Shown here: piece after piece, positions 46,667 to 57,281 of the stretch
Position numbering within the stretch: position 1 is the first letter of the stretch
How the letters are laid out: each line of letters opens with the position of its first letter
From: Pedinophyceae sp. YPF-701
Lineage: Eukaryota; Chlorophyta; Pedinophyceae
Assembly (NCBI GenBank): GCA_916048055.1
Contig: CAJZHL010000002.1
Location: 434,001-498,000 of the forward strand
Direction: 5' to 3'
Length of the DNA: 64,000 bases
The notes under the pieces: model-generated
The model's input: only the letters and a program-made list of their open reading frames with translations
Databases searched by the model: none
What the model was told of the DNA's origin: nothing
Position numbers and translations under genes: made by a program

Positions 46667-49434
46667 TCACGACTCCGCCGCCGCCTCCGCGCCGTTGCTG
46701 GCCATCCTCGCAATCATGTCGCCGCGGATCTTCGACGCCAGGTCCCCGAAGATGCGGTCCCGCTCGGCCTCGCGCTCCGGCGCGGCCTTCTTGCCCCCCG
46801 CGGCCCCGCGTGCTGCACTTCCCTTCTGCTCCTTGGCCGCGATGTACTGCTCGAGTTCGCGCTCCCGCTCCGCGCGCTGCAGCTCCAGGAGCTTCGCGCG
46901 GCCCGACGCCAGCGACGCGATGTTCTTCCCGGCCTCTCCGCTGAGCCCCGCCGCCTGCAGCCGCGATGGGAACCGAGAGGACGGGAGTTGAGAAATGAAG
47001 AGTGCTGACGCCCGCTTGGGCGGTGTCTCATGCGGCAGAGCCGCCCGGCGATGCCGCAAGCACGCGAGACCGGCGCTGGCGTCGCGGTGCGCAGCCCTTC
47101 GCGCCGCCTTCCCTGCGCGTCGGCACCAGTGGCATATCCACGCCGCAGCGACGCAACAACAAAACATCATTTCGCACGCCGCGCCCACGCACCGCCTTCT
47201 TCTTCTCCAGCTCCTGCCGCCGCGCCTCCAGCGCTGCCTTCTGCGCCCTCGCCGCCTCCATCGCCGCCTGCCGCGCGTCCCCGCTCGCGCCGCCGCCGCC
47301 GCTCGCCGCCGCTGCCGACACGTACCCCGCGCCGCGGTTCGTCACCGACGACGTCGACCGCGTGAACGCCGGCGGCACCGGCAGCTTCAGCGCCCGCGAG
47401 CTCGTCGCCCCCGCCGGCGCCGGCGGCCCGCTGCTCGCCTCGGCCTCCGCCGCGCACCTCGCCGCCTCCCGCTCCGCCGCCGCATCCGCCGCCTGCTGCC
47501 GCGCGAGCGCCGCCTGGCCCGCGAGCTCCGCCGGAGGCGGCTGCAGGTGCCCCGACGGCCCCCGCGCGACCGGCGGCAGCTTCGGCGCCTCGAGTTTCGG
47601 CTCCGGAGCCGCCACGGGCGCGTTCGCCGTGGCGGCGGTGTCGTCTTCCGCCGGGGGCGCGCTGGGCGCGGAGGACGAGCCCGCGCCGTTGGCGTCCAGG
47701 GCAGGGGCGCTGGGGGCCGGCGCGGGCTGCGATTCGTCGAGAGATAGGGCTAGAGCTTGTTTGAGCATCTCGTCTTCCTTGAAATCGAGCTCGTTCTGGA
47801 GCCTGAGGGACTCTGCGATGGCCGCGGCGATGGCGGCCTCCTCGGAGTCGCCGAAGGAGGCCGCCTGGGCCTTCCAGTCGTGCGTGCGCTTGTCCTCGTC
47901 CTTGTAGGTCTGCAAAGGAGTGGATGGATAGATATGAAATCACGAGTTGGATTTGTTCGGGGTTTCGTGATCGACCGGCCCACACGGGTGCTGCGCACAC
48001 GTCCCACTCGGGTCCGCGCGGCCACCTCCACGCGGCGTCGCTGGACATCTTGCGCGCACACCCAACACGGCGCGACGTTGCGGCATCGGTGCGCAGATCG
48101 AAGTCCCGGTCCCGCGACGCCGGGCCTCGACTCCGCTGGCCACGTACGGACCCTTCGCGACGACCGCGGGCCGCGGCACCGACGTGGCGAGGCGACAACG
48201 ATGCGAATCAAAGAGGCCGAAACAGCGACCAAGATGAAGCCAGAACGCGGCCGAAACGCGGCCAAGGCGATGCCGGGGCGTGACAGACGCGGGGCCAAGA
48301 CGAGGTTTCAAACCAAGGCCGGGACCGCACCTCTTTCGACTGTTCAATAGCTTGTCGCAGCTCCTCGTCCTCGTCCGGGCCCGCCGCTTCCACCGCGACC
48401 GCGGCCTCGGCCTCCTCGTTCACGTACTGCGGCTCCTGCTCCCCGACCATCGCCGCCAGCGCCTCCCCGCCCTGCCCGCGCGCCCCCGCGAACACCACAT
48501 CGCCGCCGTTGGCCACCCCGAGGCTCGCGCTGGCCTCCGCAGCCTCGATCGCCGCCGTCTCGGCATCCAGACGGGCAGCCTCGGCCTCCATCTCCCTCTG
48601 CTCGGCCTCAGCCTGCCCCGCGGCGGCGGCAGCGGCGGCGGCAGCGGCCTGTGCTTCTTCGGCCTTGAGCTTCGCTCTCGCCTCGAGCATGTCGAGGACC
48701 TGGCGCTGGAGGTGCAGGTTGCGGTGAACCATGAGGGACTTGAACTGGAGGAAGTCGTCCGCGGCGAGGAGGCACCCCACGACCGTCCTCGACAGCTTGT
48801 CTCCCGAGGTGGAGACCGTCTGTGCAAACTGCTCCAAGGAGACGCCTAGGTCCTCGAGGAAGGTGGTGAGGAGCCCGTCGACGACGTCCTTGAACTCTTG
48901 GTGGAGCTGCGGGCGCGGCGGGCGCGGGGCGGGTCAGGACGTGCCGGGGGCGGCCGGCGGGCGCGGGCCCAGCATGACCAGCGTGCCCCAAGGGCGAGGC
49001 CGCGTGCCTGCGTGTACTCGAGGGCGTTCTCCTCCTCGTCCTGGAAGACGACGCACTTCTCGTCCACGAAGGTCATCAGCGGGTTGATGTAGCACGGACT
49101 CTGCGCCGCACGCCGGGCGTGCGCGGCACGTTTCATGCAAGCACAAAACAGCGTGTGGGCTGCCTGCGCCGCGCGCGACGACACATACTTCCCTCCCGGC
49201 CGCGCGGCGCGCCGATCCGCGCGTAGCTTCATCGCGGACGCGCTCGCAGCGATCCAGGGGCGTTCTGGCGCGCCGAAAACCCACTGCCACGATCTGAGCT
49301 CGCTGCAGTGCGGGTCGCCTCGCTGCGGGCCGCAGGTCCGCGTGGCGGCGCGACGGCGGCGGCGCGCGCACCTGCAGGAACTCGATGATCGCCTCCTGCA
49401 TCCAAGCATCGTCCCCGGCCTCGCCCTGAGTCAT
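46667..49434 (-). CDS. CFAP36: CFAP36-like cilia protein with BART domain and three UIM-like motifs
   Basis: A 578-aa homologue of CFAP36 (CCDC104), a partner of the small GTPase ARL3 at the cilium. Exons (minus): 49372-49434, 49008-49100, 48331-48906, 47193-47909, 46667-46954, all phase 0; intron 2 is GC-AG (CAG|GCACGC). The BART domain (about residues 10-140) is clear: MTFVDEKCVVFQDEEENALE, LHQEFKDVVDGLL, LLAADDFLQFKSLMVHRNL. After it come three segments fitting the ubiquitin-interacting-motif pattern: EDEELRQAIEQSKE (about 231-244), SEEAAIAAAIAESLRL (about 266-281) and EDEMLKQALALSLDES (about 289-304). The rest is Ala/Pro-rich with charged helices. Family call good; ubiquitin binding is inference. 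Confidence 0.85.
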
Positions 49435-49745
49435 CCTGCCCTGTGTGAGCGCCCTGCGCTCTCCAGTCGCGCAGCGCTCGTACCCGAACCGCGGGCCGTG
49501 ATGCGTGGGGCGAGCGCACGCAGCGGGGCGCAGCGTAGCTGTGGCGGAGCCGCCGCGCGGAGCCGCGGAAGAGCTGCGGCGGAGCGGTGGTGGTGTTGGG
49601 GGCGACCCAGGAGAGGACACAGGCGTGGCTGCGAGCGAGGTCGGGCGTCTGCGGGCTCGAGGGCGGCCGGGGCGGAGCGGGCACGTGCGTTTGTGCTTCT
49701 GGTGATTGCCAGGAAGGTCGAGCTCGGAGTATTCGGGGCGGCAAG
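49435..49745. promoter_or_regulatory. Shared upstream region, CFAP36 and cyclophilin genes
   Basis: 311 nt between divergent ATGs at 49434 and 49746, the shortest head-to-head gap here. No motif recognised. Confidence 0.45.
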
Positions 49746-51803
49746 ATGGCATTGAGGCGTAGGGTGGGTGTGGCGCTGGGCGCGCTGCTGGCCGTGCTGC
49801 TGGTGGTCGGCGTGGCCGCCCAGGTCGGGTCGCCCAAGAAGAAGGTCGACAAGACCATCACGCACAAGGTGCGTGCGCCCCGGCTGTGTGGGGCCGCTAG
49901 TTTCGACTGCGGTGCTCTCTGCCATCGCAGCCACCGGGAAAGCCTGCACGGAGCGCGTCAGGCGGCGTGGCACGGGATCCATTGTAGGAGGCTCCGTTTC
50001 GCGTGCATATCTCTCCTTGATAGCCCCCCTCAGTCCCGCTGTGTGTGCCTGGAGAGAGGGCAACCGACCTCGTTCAGCCGCGACCAGCCCCCTCAAAGAC
50101 GACGCAAACCACCCTCCCCGGCAAGCACGCCACGCATCCATGCCATCCACGCCGACGATCGTGCATGCGCGCGGACGCCCGCAGAGCTTCCGGCGCTTTG
50201 CAACTCCACGCACTGCGCTGCCCCTGTTCCTCCGCTTCGATCGTCCACGGCCCCTCTCGCTCGGACGCGGCGCCCGCAGGTGTTCTTCGACATCGAAATC
50301 GACGGCGCGCCCGCCGGACGCATCGTCATGGGCCTGTACGGCAACGTTGTACCCAAGACTGTTGAGAACTTCCGGTACGGGCCCATGTCACAACCAAACA
50401 GACCGCTGTCGCTCCTCAGCACCATATCCTAGTCCCGAGAGCGTCGTGCGAGGCGGGTACCGACCTGTGCGTGGCGCTGCAGGGCCCTGGCTACGGGAGA
50501 GAAGGGGACTGGAAAAGCGGGCAAGCCGCTGCACTTCAAGGGCTCCAAGTTCCACCGCGTGATCCCGAACTTCATGATCCAGGGCGGAGACTTCACGAAC
50601 GGCAAGTGATCTCGCCCCCCGTATTGACCTCTTTCATGCCCGCATCCGTGCGTTGCTGCCTCCAGGCAACGCCCCAGGAGCTTCTTCTGGGGCCGTTTCA
50701 TAGCACCGCGGCGCCACCCGACACGTCCGCTCCCGCGTTCTGCGCGGCGCCGCGCGGGACGGCACCCTTTTTTTTGTTTCACACCCTAGCACACGCTCCA
50801 ACTCAGCTGCCCTGCACACCGAGTCGCGGCCGAACACGCCGGCCGCACCGCACTGCTCAGACGGAGCCCCCGGAGCCCTCCGCACCCCGATCCCGTCACT
50901 CCCCGCAGGCGATGGCACGGGCGGCGAGTCCATCTACGGCGCGCGGTTCCCCGATGAGGTGCGCCGCGCAGCCAACGCACGCGAGACGCGGCACATCAGC
51001 CGCCTCCTCCGGCCTGCTGCGTGACGCGCGCGCGCCCAGGGGCCCGCGCGAGCCCCCGCGCGCCTCCGTCGACTCGATTGCTACGGCACGCACTGGCGTT
51101 CGGTCTCTGAGGGACGCTCCGTCGCGGGACGAACACGTCGTCGACGATGAGGACCGACTTGCTACGAGGCGTGCGTCCGCTCGTCGACAACCAAGCACGT
51201 CGTCGACGAGTGGAGGCACGTCTTGCAGTAGCTCTGGTCGATCGGTTCGTCAAGTCGTGTTCGTCAGGCGGCGCAGCGCTGATCAGAGACTCTGAATGCC
51301 GGCGAGCGCCGTAGCAATCGAGTCGGGCGCGTCCATGTGCGACGTGCTGCGGCACCCGCAAGACCACGATTCGCGCCGCTACGTGGTCCGGTCCGATCTC
51401 GATGTTGCACACGGGCATCGCGTCCGCTGAGACCTCCTTGGGCTCCGTAGCCAAGGGGCTTTCACCCCGCTCCGTCGTCGTCATTGCAACTTCACTCCCC
51501 CCCGCCCCGCACCAATACCCCCCCCCGCAGAACTTCAAGCTCAAGCACCTGGGCCCGGGCGTGCTCTCGATGGCCAACGCGGGCCCGAACACCAACGGGA
51601 GCCAGTTCTTCATCTGCACCGTCAAGACGTCGTGGCTCGACGGCCGCCACGTGGTATTCGGGCGCGTGATCGAGGGCATGTCGGTGGTGAAGACAGTCGA
51701 GGAGAAGGGCACGCCCTCGGGCAAGCCCAGCGGCGTCATCACCATCGCTGACTCCGGCGAGCTGCCCGTCGAGGAGGGCGGCACGCCCGACGAGGAGCTG
51801 TGA
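49746..51803 (+). CDS. Cyclophilin B-type peptidyl-prolyl isomerase, secretory pathway
   Basis: A 219-aa cyclophilin that catalyses proline cis-trans isomerisation. Exons: 49746-49868, 50280-50374, 50483-50601, 50909-50958, 51531-51803. Intron 3 is GC-AG (ACG|GCAAGT); a nearby GT would break the frame. Residues 1-26 are a signal peptide ([17 protein letters not shown]). Active-site blocks: [15 protein letters not shown] (catalytic Arg), [15 protein letters not shown], and the Trp and His of [11 protein letters not shown]. The protein ends GTPDEEL, a variant of the KDEL/HDEL retention signal, so ER residence is likely. Intron 4 contains a MITE-like element. Convergent with DPH1. Confidence 0.93.
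51070..51325. mobile_element. MITE-like element in a cyclophilin intron
   Basis: A 256-nt element with terminal inverted repeats. The outer 18 nt, CGACTCGATTGCTACGGC, match exactly in reverse at the right end, and similarity continues inward for about 40 nt (to a shared GTCTCTGA). It has no coding capacity, so it fits a non-autonomous DNA transposon. Internally CACGTCGTCGACGA occurs twice (51134-51147 and 51196-51209). A target-site duplication is not clear. It lies inside intron 4 (50959-51530). Confidence 0.7.
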
Positions 51804-51855
51804 AGCCGGAACGGGCGGCCTCGTGTGTGCGCGCGCCGTTGCAGCCGTGTGGGCG

Positions 51856-51860
51856 TGTAA
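51856..51860 (+). promoter_or_regulatory. TGTAA poly(A) signal of the cyclophilin gene
   Basis: TGTAA 53 nt after the stop. It faces the DPH1 signal at 51903-51907 on the other strand, so two convergent 3' ends appear to be packed into about 115 nt. Confidence 0.6.
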
Positions 51861-51902
51861 CAGACAGCATTCGTGCGGTTGCGCAGCTTGACTAAGTAGT
51901 GC

Positions 51903-51907
51903 TTACA
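51903..51907 (-). promoter_or_regulatory. TGTAA poly(A) signal of DPH1
   Basis: TGTAA on the minus strand 10 nt after the DPH1 stop at 51918. Confidence 0.55.
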
Positions 51908-51917
51908 CGGACGTGCG

Positions 51918-53705
51918 TCAGCGGCACGGCGCCGCTCTTGACTCCCCCCCCGCGGCGCACGCGCACCCCTGCGCTGGCGGCGCCTGCGGTCTCCGCCGCG
52001 CCGGCCGGTCCGCCGCCCGGATGTAGCTCGACGACCACGAGCCTCCCTCGCGGCTGTAGTAGTCCATCGGGTACTGCGGCAGCCCCGTCGCCTCGTCCTT
52101 GGGCGCGTCGTCACCCCACCACTCCGGCACCTCCCCCAGCGCCACGAGCGCCTCGTACGGCGTCAGCGTCGGCGCAGCGAACCCCTCGCCCCAGTCTATG
52201 CTCAGCCGCGGACACGCGATCTGCACGTACGCCCCGAACGCGTCGCCGAACGCCCGCAGCTTGTCCGGCGTCACCTCGCTCAACAAAACCTCGACGTACT
52301 CCTTCCCCGCGCGCTCCAGCGCCGCAGTAACCGTCTCCATCACCCGGGGGTTGCCCTGCCGCCCGAGCGTGCCCAACACTACGGCCCAGCGGCCCGCCAG
52401 CCGCGCGGCCTCGATCGCGCCGCGCCGCGCGCCGCGCATGCCGGCCTGGTCGTACGACTCCGAGGTCATCTTGCGGTTGTACGGGTCGTAGCGGTAGGCC
52501 GGAATCGAGGGGTTCGCGATCATGAAGGACTCGAGGTGGAAGCGGCCGTCCGCGACGAAGATCAGGGCCTCCGCACCGCCCGCAACAACAGGAGACGTGC
52601 ACCCGAGGATCTCCCCGGGGGACAGCGGCTTGCACTGCGGGATGGCGACCGAGGGGTAGTCCTGCTCGAGCTCGCGCCGCGCCGCCTGCGCGCAGTCAGA
52701 CACGAAGAGCCGAGAGAAAGCGAATTGGGGGGGGTTTGGCTCTCGTGGGCCGACGGTACGCGCACAGCAGGGCCTGCGGTGCTGCACGGGGGCCTGCGGC
52801 GTGCAGGCGGGCTTTCGTTCGCGCACCTGGATGCTGGAAGAGAACTGGATGGTTCCGGCAATCAGAATCTTGGTCCCAGGTTTGAAGTTGTGCCGAATCG
52901 AGGCCACGAGGTGCCCGACGTCCATCTTGATTTCCACGAAGATGTAGACGCACGGGACGCTCGTGACGTTCACGGGCACGAGGCAGCTGTGGCCGTAGTG
53001 CACCAGGATGTCCGCACCGAGGGCCTCTGCGGAGAAGTCGTCAACGCAGCAGGCGCCGTACGTGACGTCGCCCATGACGAAGACGTGCTCGGCCTGGGTG
53101 AACGTCTCGACGATGTCCGCGATCACGTTGCTGCGGGCAGCACCATGGGAGCATGGGTTCATCTTCAATTGAGAAAACAGGACTGAGGGTCGCTACGAAG
53201 GGGTGGCTGCGCCGCGCGGCGGCGTGGAGCGAGGCTGGGCGGGCGGCTCCGGACCTGTAGAGGAGGAGGCCTTCTGGGAACTGCAGCGCCACGCGCTTGG
53301 CGTTGCTCTGCTGGATGCGCCAGACGGTTTTGTGGACCTCGAAGTTGTAGTTCCGCGGCAGGACGCTGATCGCGCGGTTGAGCGCGTCGTTCTCGAGGAT
53401 TTCTGGCGGAATGACGTTGCGAACGACGCGGCGCGGGGCCGCAGCGCCCTTGACGACCACCGGGCCTGCAACGAACGACCCCGCGCCCGGACACGCGTCA
53501 CCATGCGCGAAAACGCAACCAGTCGTGTCTCATGGACAACAGCGATCATGCGCGACGCGATGCGTGCGCTGCAGCCACGCACGGCGGCGTGCGCACCCGC
53601 TTGTCCACTAGCGGCGTCTGCTGCACTTTTCTGCCCCACGAACCGCCGCGGTTGCGGGTCCTCCGCGCCCCCTGCAGCCGGCTGCTCTTGCCCCCCGCTG
53701 CTCAT
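51918..53705 (-). CDS. DPH1: Diphthamide synthase subunit DPH1
   Basis: A 463-aa homologue of DPH1, which with DPH2 moves the 3-amino-3-carboxypropyl group of SAM to a His of elongation factor 2, the first step of diphthamide synthesis. Exons (minus): 53597-53705, 53255-53465, 52827-53130, 51918-52685; donors GTGCGC, GTCCGG, GTGCGC. All three iron-sulfur Cys positions of the noncanonical radical-SAM fold are visible: [13 protein letters not shown] (about 134), EILGCTSP (237) and [12 protein letters not shown] (366), with [10 protein letters not shown] and [12 protein letters not shown] between them. These argue for DPH1 rather than DPH2. The C-terminal 40 residues are basic and Pro-rich. Head to head with a small predicted mitochondrial protein gene. 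Confidence 0.94.
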
Positions 53706-54047
53706 GTCTCGAGCGTTTTCGGACTAGCGCGCGTGTGTGCGCCACAACATCCAGTCCCCGCCCTCACCGGCCGCGTGCACACTGCTCGCAGCCCACAGAT
53801 CTCCAAGCAACACCTGGCTGCACCCTACGATGACTGCCACACAACGTGGTCGCTGCACCCGCATCCTAGAGCCCTTGAAGAGACGCCAGGGGGGGGTGTG
53901 GGATGCCACTCTCCGGGCTCGACCCCGGCGCCCTGATTGCCGCTCGACGCAGCACATCCGCGGCGCTGCCTTCCCACTGATCGCTCGGACACAGAGGTCT
54001 GTCAGGCACTGCCGTTTCGGCGCAGTTGGGCAGCAAATTCGCGCACG
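53706..54047. promoter_or_regulatory. Shared upstream region of DPH1 and the next gene
   Basis: 342 nt between divergent ATGs at 53705 and 54048. No motif recognised. Confidence 0.4.
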
Positions 54048-54780
54048 ATGACACAGGGGTGCGCGCGGTCCCTCGTGTCGGTGCTGGGTCGCCTGGCGTC
54101 GACGTACGGCCAGCGTGCGGCGACCGGCGCGAGCCTCAGTGCTCGTTCATTCGGTGCGCTGCGCGGTTCGTGGCGCGCGGGGCTGTGGGGAGCGTCAAAC
54201 GCCGTGGAAAGCGCATTGAGGGGAGGCTGCAGTTCAGGGCCGTGCGCGGCGGCGCGGCCAGGGTTCGCGCGCTTCAAGATGACGGAAGCAGAGATCCAGA
54301 AGATGGTGCGCTGCGCTCACGATAAAACTGCGCATGCGAAGCACGAGGGCCCTCAACCTCACCCCAGCTCTCCGCATCGGCCCCGTCGCCGCACAGCTTC
54401 CATGACCGGGTCCTCGACTTGCAAGCACTTCACATCCGTATCATCCACCGCATCCAATAGCGCATCCGCCCGCGGAGCGCCACATACGCCCGCACCTGCC
54501 TCAAACACACACGCCCTCCACATTGCAGATTGACGAGATCAACGACAAGTTCGTGGAGGCGCGGGACGAGATCGAGTTCGCGCAGGAGGACGCGGAGACG
54601 ACCTACTTCAACGAGAGCTGCGAGGCGGCGAGGGAAATCACGCAGGAGGCTCTAGACATGTTCAACGCCCTGCTGTCGCGGCTGGACGACGACGAGCGCG
54701 GGAAGCTGCAGCGGTCGATGGGCATGAAGATGGAGCAGCTCAAGGCCGAGCTCGAGCAGCTGGAGACCATGCACGACTGA
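54048..54780 (+). CDS. Small predicted mitochondrial helical protein (169 aa)
   Basis: Exons: 54048-54305 and 54529-54780, phase 0, donor GTGCGC. Residues 1 to about 75 form a long Arg/Ser/Ala-rich presequence (CARSLVSVLGRLAST), ending in FARFKMTEAE. The mature part is an acidic all-helical segment: IDEINDKFVEARDEIEFA, TTYFNESCEAAREITQEAL, and a tail SMGMKMEQLKAELEQLE. The pattern reminds me of a small family of plant mitochondrial proteins (the EMB2735 type), but I cannot confirm this from memory. A TGTAA signal lies 78 nt after the stop. Role unknown. Confidence 0.75.
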
Positions 54781-55227
54781 CTGAGACACCCCGGGGGGGG
54801 TGAGAGGGTTTCGTGCCGCGGTTTGCGAGGCTTGACGGGATTTTTCGACTCCGTGCGCTGTAAATACGGTAGCGTCTGTGGCTGCACGGGAGTTGTCCGG
54901 AGCGGCGCCGGGGAGGCAGGACTGCGTCAGGGAACAACCCCCCTTGTACTGCAAGCTCAGGCTCCCCTTCTCCCGGGGCGCTCGAGCTCCGCGCGCCCGA
55001 AGCGCCTACGCAGTCTGCCGGCCGTGTGCGCAGCTCTACATGCAGCTCCCGATCGCGCCGTGTGCGACGGCTCACAAGCGTGCTCGCAAGCGCACCGCCG
55101 CCGTCCGCTGGCTCACGCCGCGGTCGGCCGCGCGCCCTGACGACAGGGACGCAGCAGGGCGCGCGCACAAGGGTTGCATGCACGTGCACCGCCTCAAAGA
55201 GGGGGGCTGTGTGGGGTTGGAGGGGGG
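54781..55227. other. Convergent intergenic region
   Basis: 447 nt between the stop of the 169-aa gene and the stop of CFAP410. Apart from the TGTAA at 54859, I see nothing in it. Confidence 0.4.
54859..54863 (+). promoter_or_regulatory. TGTAA poly(A) signal of the 169-aa gene
   Basis: TGTAA in a GCGCTGTAAATAC context, 78 nt after the TGA stop at 54780. Confidence 0.6.
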
Positions 55228-56361
55228 TTATGACTTCAGGGTAAGGCGGTGCTCGCACTCCGCCTTGACGACCTTGAGCGCGTCTTCGTCCAGGTCCCGC
55301 AGGAGCGCCATCACTGCACGGAGGCACCGGGGAGGGCGCGCGGGGTCGGCAGCGAGAGGGCCAGCAGGCAGGGGTGTTATGTTATATTGGGGGGTGTCCC
55401 TGCGCAGCGGAACGGAAACACACACAGGGGCAACCGGAGCGGCGCCGCCGTGCCCGATCGTCCATGACGTCCACGATCGGTCGCGAAAGACCGCGGCAAT
55501 CTCAGTTGAGAATCCTCGAATACTTGTGGCGCGGCGCCATGTGTTTGCCGCTGCGCTCGACGCACGCGCCCGCACCTGCGTACAGCACGTTGTTGCTCCC
55601 GCTCTGCGCCTTGCCCGCGCCGTCCACCGAGCTCACCACCGACGCCCGCTTGAGTCCCCCGCCCACACCCCCCCCCGTCGCACCCGACGGCGTCCCCTGC
55701 CCGCTGGCCGGCCCCGCCTCCCCCGCCGCGCGCCGCGGCGACACCTCGCGCGACGCCGCCCTGCGATCCTCCTCCGTCACGTCCGTGCCGTCCAGCTTCA
55801 CCAGCCCTGGCATCCGCCGCACCACCGCTGCACGGTACCCCGCCTCGGCCGCGCACGGGTTGTCGGACAGCCACAGCTGCCGCAGGTTCGGGAGCTGCTC
55901 GATGTGCCGCAGCTCTGCGGTGTCCGGGACCTGGTTCTTCCGGAGATAGAGCTCTCGAAGATTGGTGCACTGGGAGAAGTCAGCAAGTGTGGTGATCGCG
56001 TTCATGGAGAGAGACAGGAGCTCGACGCGCGGTAGCTGCCGGAGGATGCTGACATCAGTGAGCTCGTGGCCGCAGATGTTGAGCTTCGTGACGTCCTCGA
56101 GCCTGCGCGGCGCGAGAGCGTGGCGGGGACGCGCGTGTGCAAAGAGGGTGGCTGTTCCGGGCCAGGGGTTGCGTTGGCTTGGGCGGAAGCGCTGTAAGTT
56201 TGCTTGTGAGGTGGGCGGAGGTGGGCGGTGCGGTTGCGGGGTGCAGGGTCGGTCTGGGCGCGTGCAGCAGCTGTGCGTGTGGAGCCAGGGCGTTGCCGGG
56301 GCGGGCCGCACGTCTCCGCCTTCGTCTTGGACTTGATCAGCTCTTCTGTAAGCGCCGGCAT
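55228..56361 (-). CDS. CFAP410: CFAP410 (C21orf2) leucine-rich-repeat basal-body protein
   Basis: A 220-aa LRR protein. Exons (minus): 56312-56361, 55576-56102, 55228-55313; both donors GTGCGG. N-terminal leucine-rich repeats: VTKLNICGHELTDVSIL, VELLSLSMNAITTL, LRELYLRKNQVPDTAEL, LRQLWLSDNPCA, closing with a cap VKLDGTDVTEEDRRAA. The middle is Gly/Ser-rich. The last exon gives the short helical C-terminal domain VMALLRDLDEDALKVVKAEC, which is the diagnostic end of CFAP410 and drives its oligomerisation and basal-body targeting in other species. The order and size agree with human CFAP410 (about 256 aa). Marks the organism as having cilia. Confidence 0.9.
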
Positions 56362-57281
56362 CGCGGATCCTGGCCTCCGGAAGTAAAGACCAGGCGCGCT
56401 GCGGTGCGGGGCCGCGTCCTGCGCACGCCCGGAGTGGCGAAACAGGCCTTCGGGACGCTCGCACACAACCCTTCACGATCCTCGCGGCCGCGCCCCGAGA
56501 AGAATACGCTCGGTGCTGTGTCCGGGAGGCTGTTCCGAGTCCAGAGACGTCCCCACAAGGGCAGAGGACGAGGAGTCAGGTTGCAACAAGACAACCCACG
56601 CTGCACCTGAGGACGCGAAGGCGGGAACGCGCGGGACCGGCTTGGATCGTCACGAACGGCTCCGTGCGGCCGCGAGCAGCGGCAACGTGCCGCCCACACC
56701 CGCGCGCCCGACCATTGCGCTGCAACGTCAGACTCTGGTCTGACCCGCCACGGACGTGGCACCGCAGCGGCAACGGCCCGTCTCGCGGCGACACCCTGCG
56801 CCACGCCGCGCCTTCTGCTGCCCATCGCTGTCGCCGTGCGCTGCCTGCCGGTAACACGCGGGGCTTGGCACGTCGCGACGTGTGCCGCAGGCGGGCGGCG
56901 CCACGAGCGCCGGACGGCCGCGTGCCGCAGCGCAGCCTCGCGTCTGCGCCCACGGGCAGGCGCTGGCGCGCCCGATCCGCTGCCCAGCGCGTGCCGCGCT
57001 CAATACCCCCCCCCTGAGCACAGGTGAAATCACGCACCGCGGCTGCGCGCGCGTCGCGCGTTGGGCGGCCGCGGCGCGCGGACGGGCACTTGCGTTCCCC
57101 GTCCGCCACCGCGGGTCGTTCGGGCGGACTCGAACAGAGCAGTTGACGGGGGCGCTGTGTGCGGGGCGCAGGCGGTGTCACCCACAGTGCTTTCTAGTTG
57201 GCGGCCGTTTGGCGGTGCCCCGATCAGGACTGGCTGGCGCTGCCGGCGCAGGCGACTGCAGGGTTGCGTAGGGTGGGCGCG
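56362..57281. other. Divergent intergenic region, CFAP410 to kelch gene
   Basis: 920 nt with no recognised exon. It presumably contains the promoters of CFAP410 (minus) and the kelch gene (plus). Confidence 0.4.

Noticed and set aside
50599-50608. A GT donor (GGCAA|GTGATC) for cyclophilin intron 3
   Set aside because: It would shift the frame; the GC donor 4 nt upstream joins the conserved [11 protein letters not shown] segment in frame.
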